From Flavobacterium sp. MFBS3-15 (GTDB taxonomy: Bacteria > Bacteroidota > Bacteroidia > Flavobacteriales > Flavobacteriaceae), in contig NZ_JAPCHV010000010.1 of assembly GCF_026107645.2 (NCBI RefSeq), positions 1 to 64,000 of the forward strand: a DNA stretch of 64,000 nucleotides. Direction: 5' to 3'. The notes under the pieces were generated by a model, which was given only the letters and a program-made list of their open reading frames with translations, was not told where the DNA came from and did no database searches. Shown here in pieces: positions 51,218 through 59,172 of this stretch; position 1 is the stretch's first letter, and each line of letters starts with the position of its first letter. The position numbers were made by a program, and so were the translations under genes.

Positions 51218-51868
51218 AAATCCAAATCGGTATTTTGAGATTTCTCACTACGTAAACTTCGTTCGAAATGGAAACTGCCTCAACCCCTATAGGTCCCCTG
51301 CTGGCGCGGGAAGGGCTGTGGCTGTGGTGTGTAAACATATATGTATTTTCCTGTAATTACAGCGTTCTGTCGGCACGTCCCGGCCCCCGCTCCTTTGGAG
51401 AGGGTTGGGGAGAGGACATTACCTCAACACCAGGAGAAATCCAAATCGGTATTTTGAGATTTCTCACTACGTAAACTTCGTTCGAAATGGAAACTGCCTC
51501 AACCCCTATAGTCCCCTGCTGGCGCGGGCGGGGCAGGGGCTGTGGTGTAACATATATGTATTTCCTGTAATTACAGCGTTCTGTCGGCACGTCCCGGCCC
51601 CCTCTCCTTTGGAGAGGGTTGGGGAGAGGACATTACCTCAACACAAGGAAAAATCCAAATCGGTATTTTGAGATTTCTCACTACGTAAACTTCGTTCGAA
51701 ATGGAAACTGCCTCAACCCCAATAGGTCTCCCGCTGGCACGGGCGGGGCAGGGGCTGTGGCGTAACATATATGTATTTTCCTGTAATTACAGCGTTCTGT
51801 CCGCACGTCCCGGCCCTTCTCCTTTGGAGAGGGTTGGGGAGAGGACATTACCTCAACCCCGATAAATC
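51218..51868. repeat. Three tandem ~217-bp repeats with the shared hairpin core
   Basis: Copies A 51218-51436, B 51437-51650, C 51651-about 51868. Each begins AAATCCAAATCGGTATTTTGAG, contains the GAGATTTCTCACTACG and CGTTCGAAATGGAA core found also in the 44.9-kb array, then CTCAACCCCTATAG, ACATATATGTATTT, TTACAGCGTTCTGTC, GAGGGTTGGGGAGAGG and ends ACATTACCTCAAC. A further half arm (GCTCTTCCATTTCGAC, 51194-51209) precedes copy A. The array fills the gap between the antitoxin (51124) and pepE, and copy C supplies the last codons of pepE. Confidence 0.9.
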
Positions 51869-52555
51869 ACTCCCCGTTTCCAGTTCCTCCGGTTCCTTGC
51901 CCTGACGGAACAACCGTGCCGGCAAGTCGCCTTTCAGCACTACTGTGTTGCCCTTTACCTCCAGCCAGCTGCCTTCGCGCAGGCCCAGCACCGGCTGTGT
52001 GTTGAACTGGTGGAACTCCTTTATCCTCGTTTCGCGCGTTTCGCCCATGTGGGTCGATCCCGGCTGTGGGTCGAGGTAGTGCGGGTTCAGGTTAAAATTG
52101 ATGGCGCCAAGCGTCTTAAAGCTCGGAGGGTAGATGATGGGCATGTCGTTGGTCGTCTGCATCGTCAGCCCGCAAATGTTGCTGCCCGCACTGCTGCCCA
52201 GGTAAGGCGTCCCCTTGTCAATGGCATCTTTCAGTGCGGTCATCACGCCGGTTTTGTAGAGTTGCGTTACAAGCAAAAAAGTGTTTCCGCCCCCGGTAAA
52301 CAGCGCTTCGGCATTGGCCACGGCTTCGGCAGAATCCTCAAATTCGTGCGCGCCTTTTACGGTTATATTGAGCTGTGCAAAGAAACCGGCCACCCTTTGG
52401 GTATACTCGTCATGGCTGATGCCGCCCGGCCTGGCATAGGGGATGAACAGCAGCGAACTGCAATTTTTAAAGTGTTCCGCCAATGCAGGCTTGAGGTATT
52501 CGAGGTAATTTCCGCCGTGAAGCGTGGAGGTGCTTGCAATAATTAGTTTCTTCAT
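51848..52555 (-). CDS. pepE: Dipeptidase E (peptidase S51)
   Basis: 235-aa cytoplasmic serine dipeptidase that cleaves Asp-X dipeptides. The family blocks are clear: FIPYARPGGISHDEYTQRV, the GGGNTF loop (about 88-93), the catalytic SSAGSNI (Ser122 in GSSAGS) and the NFNLNPHYLDPQPGSTHMGETRETRI block, with the His residues of the catalytic triad. Length equals the E. coli family size. Odd: the stop codon and the last Leu-Arg codons lie in the sequence repeated in tandem downstream, so the 3' end was either the source of the repeat or replaced by it. No terminator is seen. Confidence 0.92.
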   Translation of the reverse strand: MKKLIIASTSTLHGGNYLEYLKPALAEHFKNCSSLLFIPYARPGGISHDEYTQRVAGFFAQLNITVKGAHEFEDSAEAVANAEALFTGGGNTFLLVTQLYKTGVMTALKDAIDKGTPYLGSSAGSNICGLTMQTTNDMPIIYPPSFKTLGAINFNLNPHYLDPQPGSTHMGETRETRIKEFHQFNTQPVLGLREGSWLEVKGNTVVLKGDLPARLFRQGKEPEELETGSDLSGLR

Positions 52556-52624
52556 CCGTTAAATTATCTTAGAAAAGGTAAAGTTACAGATTTAGTAACT
52601 GTCTCTATTTTTATGAAGATTATT

Positions 52625-52771
52625 TTTAACCACATAGGTACATAGCTTTAAATGACGTCTGTTAGCAGGATTAAAGAACACAGAGCCTGAAGCTTCGCTT
52701 CACTGGGTGTGATTATGTCTCCTCTTGCGTTAGTGTGTTGCCTGTAAAACCTATGTTGCTATGTGGTTAAA
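52625..52771. repeat. Inverted-repeat element without an ORF
   Basis: Arms TTTAACCACATAGGTACATAG is 21 bases: 52625-52645; the right arm 52751-52771 is its inverted copy at 19 of 21 positions. Between them, 105 bp of non-coding DNA contains a secondary hairpin centred on AAGCTTCGCTT. No ORF is present. It resembles the framework of the GxxExxY unit at 43.6 kb (terminal arms starting T-x-ACCACA) but lacks a gene. Confidence 0.6.
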
Positions 52772-52833
52772 TGAAGCTTTTTGATAGTTGCTTGCTTTGC
52801 CTTTATCATCAATCAATCACCTATACCTGAACT

Positions 52834-53562
52834 TTGAAAAACTCCGTATTACTTGCCTTCCTGATGTTTTCGGCGGCATCTGTTGCCCAGGGGCGCCAGC
52901 CGCTGAAAGGCAAGGTCGTTTCTGATTTCGACGACCTTGAAGGGATCTATGTCATCAACCGCGCTACCGAAGCCACCGTGGCTACCACCCGTGGCGGCTA
53001 TTTTACCATCAGCGCGCAGCCCAACGATACCCTTGTTTTTTCGGCATTGCAGTTTGAGGCCCGCGACATCGTGGTGGCCGATGAGGATTTTGGCGAGAAC
53101 CTGCTTTTTGTGCCGCTTACGGTGCATACCCGCGAACTTGACGAAGTGGTGGTGAATGACTACCGCCACCTGAATGCGGAGTCGCTTGGCCTTGTGCCTA
53201 AGGGGCAGGTGCGCTATACCCCTGCCGAAAGAAAGCTGGCCACGGCATCGAAATGGAAAATGAATCCATTGGGACTGGACCCCCTCATCAATATGTTTTC
53301 GGGGCGTACGGCCATGCTCCAAAAAGCTAAAGAAACTGAAAAGAAGGAAGCATTAATCGAAAAGATGCGCTATCTTTATAGTGATGATGATATTATGGCC
53401 CTGTTCAAAATACCGCAGGAATATGTGTCTGGTTTCCTGTTTTTTATCGTAGAGAACAATTATTTTGTAAAGGCGGTGAAAGAGGAGAACGAAGAACGGA
53501 TAAAATTCATGATGACCGGGCTGGCCGTAAAATATCTTGAAAACATTGCTGATGAGAAATAG
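52834..53562 (+). CDS. Exported carboxypeptidase-regulatory-like protein, paralog 1 of 5
   Basis: 242 aa starting at a TTG (52834), since the next ATG (52864) would remove half of the signal peptide (1-19, ASVAQ). Residues about 22-108 form a CarboxypepD_reg-like beta domain (LKGKVVSDFDDLEGIYVIN, GYFTISAQPNDTLVFS) ending in ELDEVVV, the boundary seen before the plug of TonB-dependent receptors. There is no plug or barrel; instead a new domain (about 115-242) begins SLGLVPKGQVRYTPAERKL and ends with KIPQEYVSGFLFFIVE and MMTGLAVKYLENIADEK. Expected periplasmic or outer-membrane-facing. First gene of an overlapping operon (next ATG inside its stop). No function known to me. Confidence 0.8.
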   Translation: MKNSVLLAFLMFSAASVAQGRQPLKGKVVSDFDDLEGIYVINRATEATVATTRGGYFTISAQPNDTLVFSALQFEARDIVVADEDFGENLLFVPLTVHTRELDEVVVNDYRHLNAESLGLVPKGQVRYTPAERKLATASKWKMNPLGLDPLINMFSGRTAMLQKAKETEKKEALIEKMRYLYSDDDIMALFKIPQEYVSGFLFFIVENNYFVKAVKEENEERIKFMMTGLAVKYLENIADEK

Positions 53563-54262
53563 CTTTTTATACCTGCTGGTGTGCCTTCCGCTGCTGGCCT
53601 TAGCACAGGAGCGCAAAACCCTTAACGGCCGCGTGGTGGCTGACGGCGTGGGCATTGGCGGCATTTTCATCATCAATAAAAGCACGGGCACCGAAAAGAA
53701 ATCGGATGCGCAGGGCAACTTTACCATTGAGGCTAAGGATGGCGACGTGATTACGGCCTACAGCAGCAAAACCGAGGTACGCGATTTTTCCATCAGCGAG
53801 ACGTCGTTTCAGGAAAACCCGTACATCATCAGCGTCAATACCCAGGCCTACGAGCTTGAGGAAGTGGTGGTAGAGAAAAAAGTAACCTCCGAATCGCTGG
53901 GGCTGGTGCCCGAAGGGCAGAAACAGTACACACCGGCTGAGCGCAAGCTGTATGGCGCGACAAGCGGCTTTGGCATCGACGTGATACTGAATGCCCTTAG
54001 CGGGCGCACCAAAATGCTGAAGCGGGCCGTGGAAACGGAGAAGAAGGAAATGCTGATGGAAAAGATAGGGTATGTGTGTACCGAAGATGAAATTAAGACC
54101 GAATACAAGATACCCGAAGAATATGTACAGGGATTTGTGTACTACATTGTAGAAGATAAGGAATTTGCCAACGCCGTAAGGCAGGGCAACGATACGATGG
54201 CACGCTTCCTGATGACGGGCCTTGCAACAAAATACCTCAAAATCATAGCCGATGAAAAGTAA
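53552..54262 (+). CDS. Exported carboxypeptidase-regulatory-like protein, paralog 2 of 5
   Basis: 236 aa from the ATG at 53552 (the TTG at 53537 lies inside paralog 1 and is rejected). The start overlaps the previous stop by 11 nt. Signal peptide 1-18 (ALAQ). The beta domain (about 22-105) reads LNGRVVADGVGIGGIFIIN with GNFTIEAKDGD and ends YELEEVVVEKK. The C-terminal domain keeps SLGLVPEGQKQYTPAERKL, GRTKMLKRAVETEKKE, KIPEEYVQGFVYYIVED and FLMTGLATKYLKIIADEK. It is nearest to paralogs 1 and 4. Most conserved of the five by eye, and probably a complete representative of the family. Confidence 0.8.
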   Translation: MRNSFLYLLVCLPLLALAQERKTLNGRVVADGVGIGGIFIINKSTGTEKKSDAQGNFTIEAKDGDVITAYSSKTEVRDFSISETSFQENPYIISVNTQAYELEEVVVEKKVTSESLGLVPEGQKQYTPAERKLYGATSGFGIDVILNALSGRTKMLKRAVETEKKEMLMEKIGYVCTEDEIKTEYKIPEEYVQGFVYYIVEDKEFANAVRQGNDTMARFLMTGLATKYLKIIADEK

Positions 54263-55001
54263 GATAACCATTATCCTGCTGCTGCTGTGCAGCCTAGCCT
54301 CCGCACAGGGGCGCAAAGCCCTTCGCGGCACGGTCAACTCCGGTGGTGTGGGCGTTCCCAACGTATTTGTCATTAACAGGCAAACCGGCGACGAGACCAA
54401 AACCGACAGCCAGGGTAATTTCAACATTGCCGCCAAAGCGGGCGACAGGATGGCGGTGTATGGAGAGCAGATCGAGACACGCGATTTTTCGGTTACCGAA
54501 GACAGCTTCCGGTATACGCCGTTTACCGTGTCGGTAGACTACAAAGCCACCGAACTGGAGGAAGTAGTGGTGGAAGATGAGAAGAAAGATCCTTATGCAC
54601 AGGGCCAACAGGGGAGGCTGGCAAAGCACACGCCGCAGGAACGCAAGGCTGTGGCCGGGGCGAGGATTGGCCCAAGGTTCAATGACCCTACGGTACAGGG
54701 TGCCGCCATCAACGGCGACGGCATCATTAACCTGTTTACAGGAAAAAGGAAAGCCATTAAGCGCGCGCTGGAAATGGAGCGCCGCGAAAAGCTCATTACC
54801 TCCTTTAAGGGGATGTATGACGAAGTAGTGCTCAACGAGGAATTTGGCATACCAAAGGAGAACATCGACGGCTTTATATACTACTGCATAGAAAATAAGG
54901 ATATGGCAAAAGCCATTGAAGCCAACGATAAGCCAAAGGCAGAAGAGCTGATGCCCGACCTGGTGCTGGAATTCATCGATAACATCAAGAGCAAAAAATG
55001 A
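54252..55001 (+). CDS. Exported carboxypeptidase-regulatory-like protein, paralog 3 of 5
   Basis: 249 aa, ATG overlapping the previous stop by 11 nt. Signal peptide 1-19 (LASAQ). The beta domain has LRGTVNSGGVGVPNVFVIN, GNFNIAAKAGD and ELEEVVVEDEKK. The linker differs: SLGLVP is missing and is replaced by a QGQQGRLAKHTPQERKAVAG block, with a Gly-rich insert (FNDPTVQGAAINGDG) before the helical part. The closing pattern (GIPKENIDGFIYYCIEN, LMPDLVLEFIDNIKSKK) follows the family in weaker form. A functionally specialised member is possible. Confidence 0.8.
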   Translation: MKSKITIILLLLCSLASAQGRKALRGTVNSGGVGVPNVFVINRQTGDETKTDSQGNFNIAAKAGDRMAVYGEQIETRDFSVTEDSFRYTPFTVSVDYKATELEEVVVEDEKKDPYAQGQQGRLAKHTPQERKAVAGARIGPRFNDPTVQGAAINGDGIINLFTGKRKAIKRALEMERREKLITSFKGMYDEVVLNEEFGIPKENIDGFIYYCIENKDMAKAIEANDKPKAEELMPDLVLEFIDNIKSKK

Positions 55002-55744
55002 CGCGCAGGCTGCTGTACCCTATGCTGTTTTTTGCAGCGGCTGCCGTAGCGCAGGACCGGCAGCTGCTCCATGGTAAAGTACTCATAGGAGATGATCCGG
55101 GAGCAGCGCTGTTTGTAATCAATAACAAAACGGGAACCGAAACCAAAACAGGCAATGACGGCACTTTCAGCCTTTTGGCTAAAGAAGGTGATGCACTGGC
55201 GGTTTACAGCGACCGGACCGATGTAAGGGAATTTGACATTACCGCAAATTCATTTAAGGAAAACCCTTATGTGATGAGCGTCAATTATAAGGCTTATGAG
55301 CTGGAAGGGGTGGAGATCGATAAATATAAGAACGTCAATTCTGAGTCATTGGGGCTGGTACGCAAGGGTTCAAAAAAAGACACGCCCGCCGAAAGGAAAC
55401 TGAAAACGGCAGGAGAGTTTAAGCCTGTCATGCTTTTGGGCCTCATTGCGGGCGGCATGCCGGTAGATCCCATTATCAACGCCATTACGGGCAGGACCAA
55501 AATGCTGAAGAAGGCACTGGCCACGGAGCGTAAGGAACTGTTGATAGAAAAGATATACGGCCTGTACACTGAAGAGGAGATAGCAACCGGGTTTTCCATA
55601 CCGAAAGAGTATGTCAACGGCTTTGTGTTCCACATTGTTGAAGATGCCGACCTGGCCGCTGCCCTGAATGCCGGTAATACTGACCGCGTGAAGTTCCTTA
55701 TGGCAGGCCTTGCCGCAAAATACCTCGAAATCATCAGGGAATGA
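54998..55744 (+). CDS. Exported carboxypeptidase-regulatory-like protein, paralog 4 of 5
   Basis: 248 aa, start in an ATGA overlap with the previous stop. Signal peptide 1-19 (AAVAQ). The beta domain carries LHGKVLIGDDPGAALFVIN, GTFSLLAKEGDAL and YELEGVEIDKYK. The C-terminal domain has SLGLVRKGSKKDTPAERKL, GRTKMLKKALATERKELLIEKI, YTEEEIATGFSIPKEYVNGF and FLMAGLAAKYLEIIRE. It has an extra Met/Gly-rich hydrophobic stretch (VMLLGLIAGGMPVD) between the motif and the helical part. It stands close to paralogs 1 and 2. Confidence 0.8.
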   Translation: MTRRLLYPMLFFAAAAVAQDRQLLHGKVLIGDDPGAALFVINNKTGTETKTGNDGTFSLLAKEGDALAVYSDRTDVREFDITANSFKENPYVMSVNYKAYELEGVEIDKYKNVNSESLGLVRKGSKKDTPAERKLKTAGEFKPVMLLGLIAGGMPVDPIINAITGRTKMLKKALATERKELLIEKIYGLYTEEEIATGFSIPKEYVNGFVFHIVEDADLAAALNAGNTDRVKFLMAGLAAKYLEIIRE

Positions 55745-56490
55745 GTAAACTCACCACATGGCTTTTAGCGTTGCTTCCGGTTGCCCTCATGGCACAGGAA
55801 AGGCAGCAGCTTAAAGGCAAGGCCATTACCGATATCGGCAATGTGGATGGCGTGGGCGTGACCAATGCAGCCACGGGAGCCAATGCCGTAACGGGAAGCG
55901 AAGGCGATTTTTCGATAGCGGCCCAAAAAGGGGATACCCTACGCTTTACAAGCGAACAGTTCAGGCCGCTGGCCGTGGTGCTGCGGCAGCAAGACTTTGC
56001 CGAAGCGGTTTTTGTAGTAAAGCTTGAGCCGGTGGCTACCATGCTGGAAGAGGTGGTGGTAAGCAGCCTTACGGGCAACCTTGCCGCCGACAGCAAAAGC
56101 ATTAAGACCATGCAGGTGAACACCCTGTTCGACCCGGTGGAGATTAATAAGGATGTGGTGGTGCAAACCGGCATTGGCGGAGCCAACTGGATAGCGGGGG
56201 CAGTGCAGCTGTTTAAGAAGAAGAAACAGCCCAAAAGGGCAACGGCCTACAAGCCACCGGCAGATTATGTTGAGAAGTCACAGTTCTCAGAGGTGGTGAG
56301 GGCAGCCTACCCCGATAGCTTTTTTACCGAAACGCTTACCATCCCGGTGCGGTTCATTGGGGCATTCCTCAATTTTTGTGATGGCGATGCCAAACAGTAC
56401 CTCCAGATAAAACAGAACGAACCCCAATTGCTGGAATACCTCAAGACCAAAAGTGCCGAATTTTTAAAACTGAATCCCGATGCGAGGTAA
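55741..56490 (+). CDS. Exported carboxypeptidase-regulatory-like protein, paralog 5 of 5 (divergent)
   Basis: 249 aa, again starting in an ATGA overlap with paralog 4. Signal peptide 1-18 (ALMAQ). The beta domain (LKGKAITDIGNVDGVGVTN, GDFSIAAQKGDTLRFT, MLEEVVVSSL) is clear, but the C-terminal half has diverged: no SLGLVP block; a Gly-rich stretch GIGGANWIAGAVQLF and basic KKKKQPKRAT precede it; only the IPVRFIGAFLNFCDGD and LLEYLKTKSAEFLKL segments recall the other members. This last gene might provide a different partner or act as a non-equivalent subunit. No terminator was seen right after it. Confidence 0.78.
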   Translation: MSKLTTWLLALLPVALMAQERQQLKGKAITDIGNVDGVGVTNAATGANAVTGSEGDFSIAAQKGDTLRFTSEQFRPLAVVLRQQDFAEAVFVVKLEPVATMLEEVVVSSLTGNLAADSKSIKTMQVNTLFDPVEINKDVVVQTGIGGANWIAGAVQLFKKKKQPKRATAYKPPADYVEKSQFSEVVRAAYPDSFFTETLTIPVRFIGAFLNFCDGDAKQYLQIKQNEPQLLEYLKTKSAEFLKLNPDAR

Positions 56491-56654
56491 ATCGCATTTA
56501 AGTGTAAGAAAATACTTATAATTTTTGATAACGATTTTGTCAGGATGCGATTTGGATTAAGGAGTATCATTTTTCCCCTCCTACGTCATCAAAATTCCCC
56601 TGTCGTATACCCTAAAATCATCATGAATTTGCCTTAAAATCATCCGGGACGACT

Positions 56655-57857
56655 TTAAAATACCCTCGTTTTCTTCAATTTTACCTGTTTCGGCTTATCG
56701 TTTTTTAAAACAGAGAGTGTTATGTCATAAGATTTTTCCTGTAATTCGTAAAAAGTAGCAAAGCAGCTGCAAAAATCGGTGCAGGTTATTTTCTTCCCGT
56801 TGATGGCGGTTACAACATCACCTGGGCGCAACCCCGATTTTTGGGCTTCTGTACCTTCAATTACAGTGGCTATTTTGCAGTTACCTCCCTCGTATTCAAG
56901 GGTAAAACCAAAGCTTTCCCAGCCTATCGGTGCAGATTGGGCTTCTATAGGCTTAAAATACATTTCGCCTTCCCCAAAATTGAGGGTCACGATGTAGTCT
57001 TTGATAACCGGATTGCCAAACAGCGTCAGCCCTGAGCCATCGCGGTAATATGCGGGGATTTCCTTAAAGGTAAGGCCATTGATCTCGCAGTCAGCGCTAA
57101 AGGCATTCAGGGTGTCGGATACCCTGCCGTGGTGGGTTTCCACAGATGCTCCAATAATGCGGGTTTTCTTTGCATCTCCAATGACCTTTTGGGCGTCCTT
57201 ATCACCCATCCACAGCGGGGAGGCACAGCCGGTATCGAACATCAGCCATTGGGATCGGCCGTTGACCTTCGACATGAAGTAAGGCTGCAGGTTGGGGTTG
57301 AGGTAAACCGGTATCCTCACGGCACTTTCCATGCCGGGGAGCTTTTCTAGGCTGTCGGTTATGATGATTTTGCGGTTGGGATAGTCAATCTGCCAGATAT
57401 GGTTATGTATGATTGCCGAACCGATAATGCCACCGTTTACCATGCATTGCAGCTTGGGCGAATTATCCAGTTCGATGCAGTAGGCTTTTACGTGGTCAAA
57501 CAGCAATCCGCCTATGTCGAAAGTTCCGGCATACAGTATGTCGGTTTCTTTGGAAAGCCCGTTGGTGCTGTTAAGAAGCTGTTTCCCCAAAACCGTAAAA
57601 TTGTTCTTTTGCTGTACTGCCGCATCAATCATGGTGTAGCCGCCGGTGTCAAACAGAAAGTTGTAGGCCTCTCCGGCCACTTCGGCCCTGATTATGATTT
57701 CGCCGTTATATTCAAAAGGAACCTCTACATAAAAGCCTGAATCGCCTGCATGCACATCGTTCACCAGCTTGCGGATTTCTTCGGCATCCTGCAATTGCCC
57801 ATAAGCAGTGACAAAAGCAAGGCAGCACAGGCATGCTGTGTAGAAAGCATGTTTCAT
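56655..57857 (-). CDS. Exported retropepsin-like aspartic protease with PDZ domain
   Basis: 400 aa from the ATG at 57857 (MKHAFYTACL); the longer start at 57917 has no signal peptide and is rejected. Signal peptide 1-21. Two pepsin-like motifs, FLFDTGG (about 70) and LMFDTGC (about 200), each with the Asp-Thr-Gly of aspartic proteases, so the chain carries a two-lobed pepsin-like arrangement or two retropepsin units. A PDZ domain (about 315-395: GLRPGDVVTAINGKKI) closes it. Such proteins are a common Bacteroidetes family, mostly uncharacterised. Expected in the periplasm or membrane-facing. Confidence 0.82.
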   Translation of the reverse strand: MKHAFYTACLCCLAFVTAYGQLQDAEEIRKLVNDVHAGDSGFYVEVPFEYNGEIIIRAEVAGEAYNFLFDTGGYTMIDAAVQQKNNFTVLGKQLLNSTNGLSKETDILYAGTFDIGGLLFDHVKAYCIELDNSPKLQCMVNGGIIGSAIIHNHIWQIDYPNRKIIITDSLEKLPGMESAVRIPVYLNPNLQPYFMSKVNGRSQWLMFDTGCASPLWMGDKDAQKVIGDAKKTRIIGASVETHHGRVSDTLNAFSADCEINGLTFKEIPAYYRDGSGLTLFGNPVIKDYIVTLNFGEGEMYFKPIEAQSAPIGWESFGFTLEYEGGNCKIATVIEGTEAQKSGLRPGDVVTAINGKKITCTDFCSCFATFYELQEKSYDITLSVLKNDKPKQVKLKKTRVF

Positions 57858-57914
57858 AATAAGGCGGTTGATGCTATTATAACGAACGGTATGCCCGAAA
57901 GTGTATGCCGCACA

Positions 57915-57945
57915 CAAAAAAAAGGCTGCCCTAATAAAGGCAGCC
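57915..57945 (-). terminator. Terminator of the secreted protein at 57968-58819
   Basis: Minus strand: stem GGCTGCC/GGCAGCC with an 8-nt loop, then nine T. Lies 23 nt past the stop codon. Confidence 0.85.
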
Positions 57946-57967
57946 CGCTAACTAAACAAATAAAAAA

Positions 57968-58819
57968 CTATTCTTTGATAAATTTCTGTGATACCGCAGC
58001 GCCGTCAACCACAAGGTTTACCATGTAAACGCCTTTTTGCAGGTGAGCAACGTTAAGTTCGGCTTTGTTGGTACCCGGTGCCGTAGCCGCTACCTGCTGC
58101 CCCAGCATATTATAAACGTTCATGCTGTCAATGCTGCCCGTGCAGTTTAATGTAAGCACATCTTTTACCGGGTTGGGGAACATATTTATTACAATTGCCG
58201 CATTGTCTTTAATGCCATTCGTTTCGTCGTCAATGTCATTATCCCCGAATATTATATTGTCAAAAAACATAACGCCGTCGTCTTCCCTTTCGGCAAAATC
58301 CATGAAAATCACAATCTGGTTATATACGTTTCCTGGCGGCATGGCCGGGTGGTCAATGATATCGGTAAAGTCAAAGGTGAGTTCTTCCCACTGGCTGATC
58401 ATTGTATTGGAAACCTTTTTTTCAGGGCGTGCATCGTCATTAGGCATCACCAGCTTTATGCCCACATCGCTGATGGTTTTTTTATACACCATTATTTTAA
58501 TGATGGCGCTTTCGGGAGTCAGTACCCAGTTCCCCATGCCCGGGCCGCCTTCCCACGGCTGTGTGCCGGGTTGCTGCGTTTCGCATCCTGCCCAGGGCTG
58601 GCCTGCGCCCCGAACCTGGAATTTAGCCACCGTAGCTGACGGGTTGATGCCTGTCTGGTCAGGATTGGCCACAAACTCCAATGGTGGGTTATCATCATTT
58701 TCGAACACGTTCCACGCATAATTAGCACCATATCCGCCTGGTTCGAAGCTCATATCATTCTGTGCGCTGGCCGAAGCAAAGGCACACAAGAGTAATGCAG
58801 AGAAGTAAATTTGTTTCAT
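57968..58819 (-). CDS. Secreted T9SS type A protein with a carbohydrate-binding-like domain
   Basis: 283 aa with signal peptide 1-19 (SASAQ). Residues 20-195 form a beta-rich module: DMSFEPGGYGANYAWNVFEND, PSATVAKFQVRGAGQPWAG, IIKIMVYKKTISDVGIKLVMP, EELTFDFTDIID, QIVIFMDFAER and VMFFDNIIFGD (jelly-roll, like CBM-type modules that often accompany secreted glycosidases). The T9SS type A tail follows (INMFPNPVKDVLTL ... MVNLVVDGAAVSQKFIKE). No catalytic domain, so likely a binding protein or surface component. Single gene with its own terminator. Confidence 0.82.
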   Translation of the reverse strand: MKQIYFSALLLCAFASASAQNDMSFEPGGYGANYAWNVFENDDNPPLEFVANPDQTGINPSATVAKFQVRGAGQPWAGCETQQPGTQPWEGGPGMGNWVLTPESAIIKIMVYKKTISDVGIKLVMPNDDARPEKKVSNTMISQWEELTFDFTDIIDHPAMPPGNVYNQIVIFMDFAEREDDGVMFFDNIIFGDNDIDDETNGIKDNAAIVINMFPNPVKDVLTLNCTGSIDSMNVYNMLGQQVAATAPGTNKAELNVAHLQKGVYMVNLVVDGAAVSQKFIKE

Positions 58820-59172
58820 TGTTGTAAAGTTGTTTTGGGAATTATTGTTTTTGTTAGGATAAACGTACTGAGAAATTCCCTGAAAATATGCATATCTACA
58901 TTATAAATACTATACGTTGTGAAATATGTATTTATTTTAAAATATGATTGTTAATTATCCAATGAAATAAGGTGTTGCGAGGCTTGTTAAAATGGAACCT
59001 ATAACGATGTTGTTGAGGTGATGTATAGGTGGAAATCTTATTTTAGATACTAATGTGCAGTTTATAATTTTAATGTGATCCGGCATAACATTCCGCTGTA
59101 AGTATTTTTTTATTAAGAAAATCTTAAGACAACAATGTTTTATTATTTTTGCGCCTACATAAACCAATAATC
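58820..59172. other. Intergenic region between divergent genes
   Basis: 353 bp, strongly A+T-rich. It holds the -7 box for the 59173 gene (59144-59151). For the minus-strand gene no clear box was seen. No ORF, hairpin or tRNA recognised. Confidence 0.5.
59144..59151 (+). promoter_or_regulatory. -7 element for the protein at 59173
   Basis: TATTTTTG, 21 nt before the ATG. No TTG at the normal -33 distance. Confidence 0.45.

Noticed and set aside
51268..51768. Short ORFs within the 217-bp repeats
   Set aside because: Repeat-derived; the same peptides recur in each copy and on both strands.
53600..54436. 278-aa minus-strand ORF across paralogs 2 and 3
   Set aside because: Antisense to two real genes and spans their junction.
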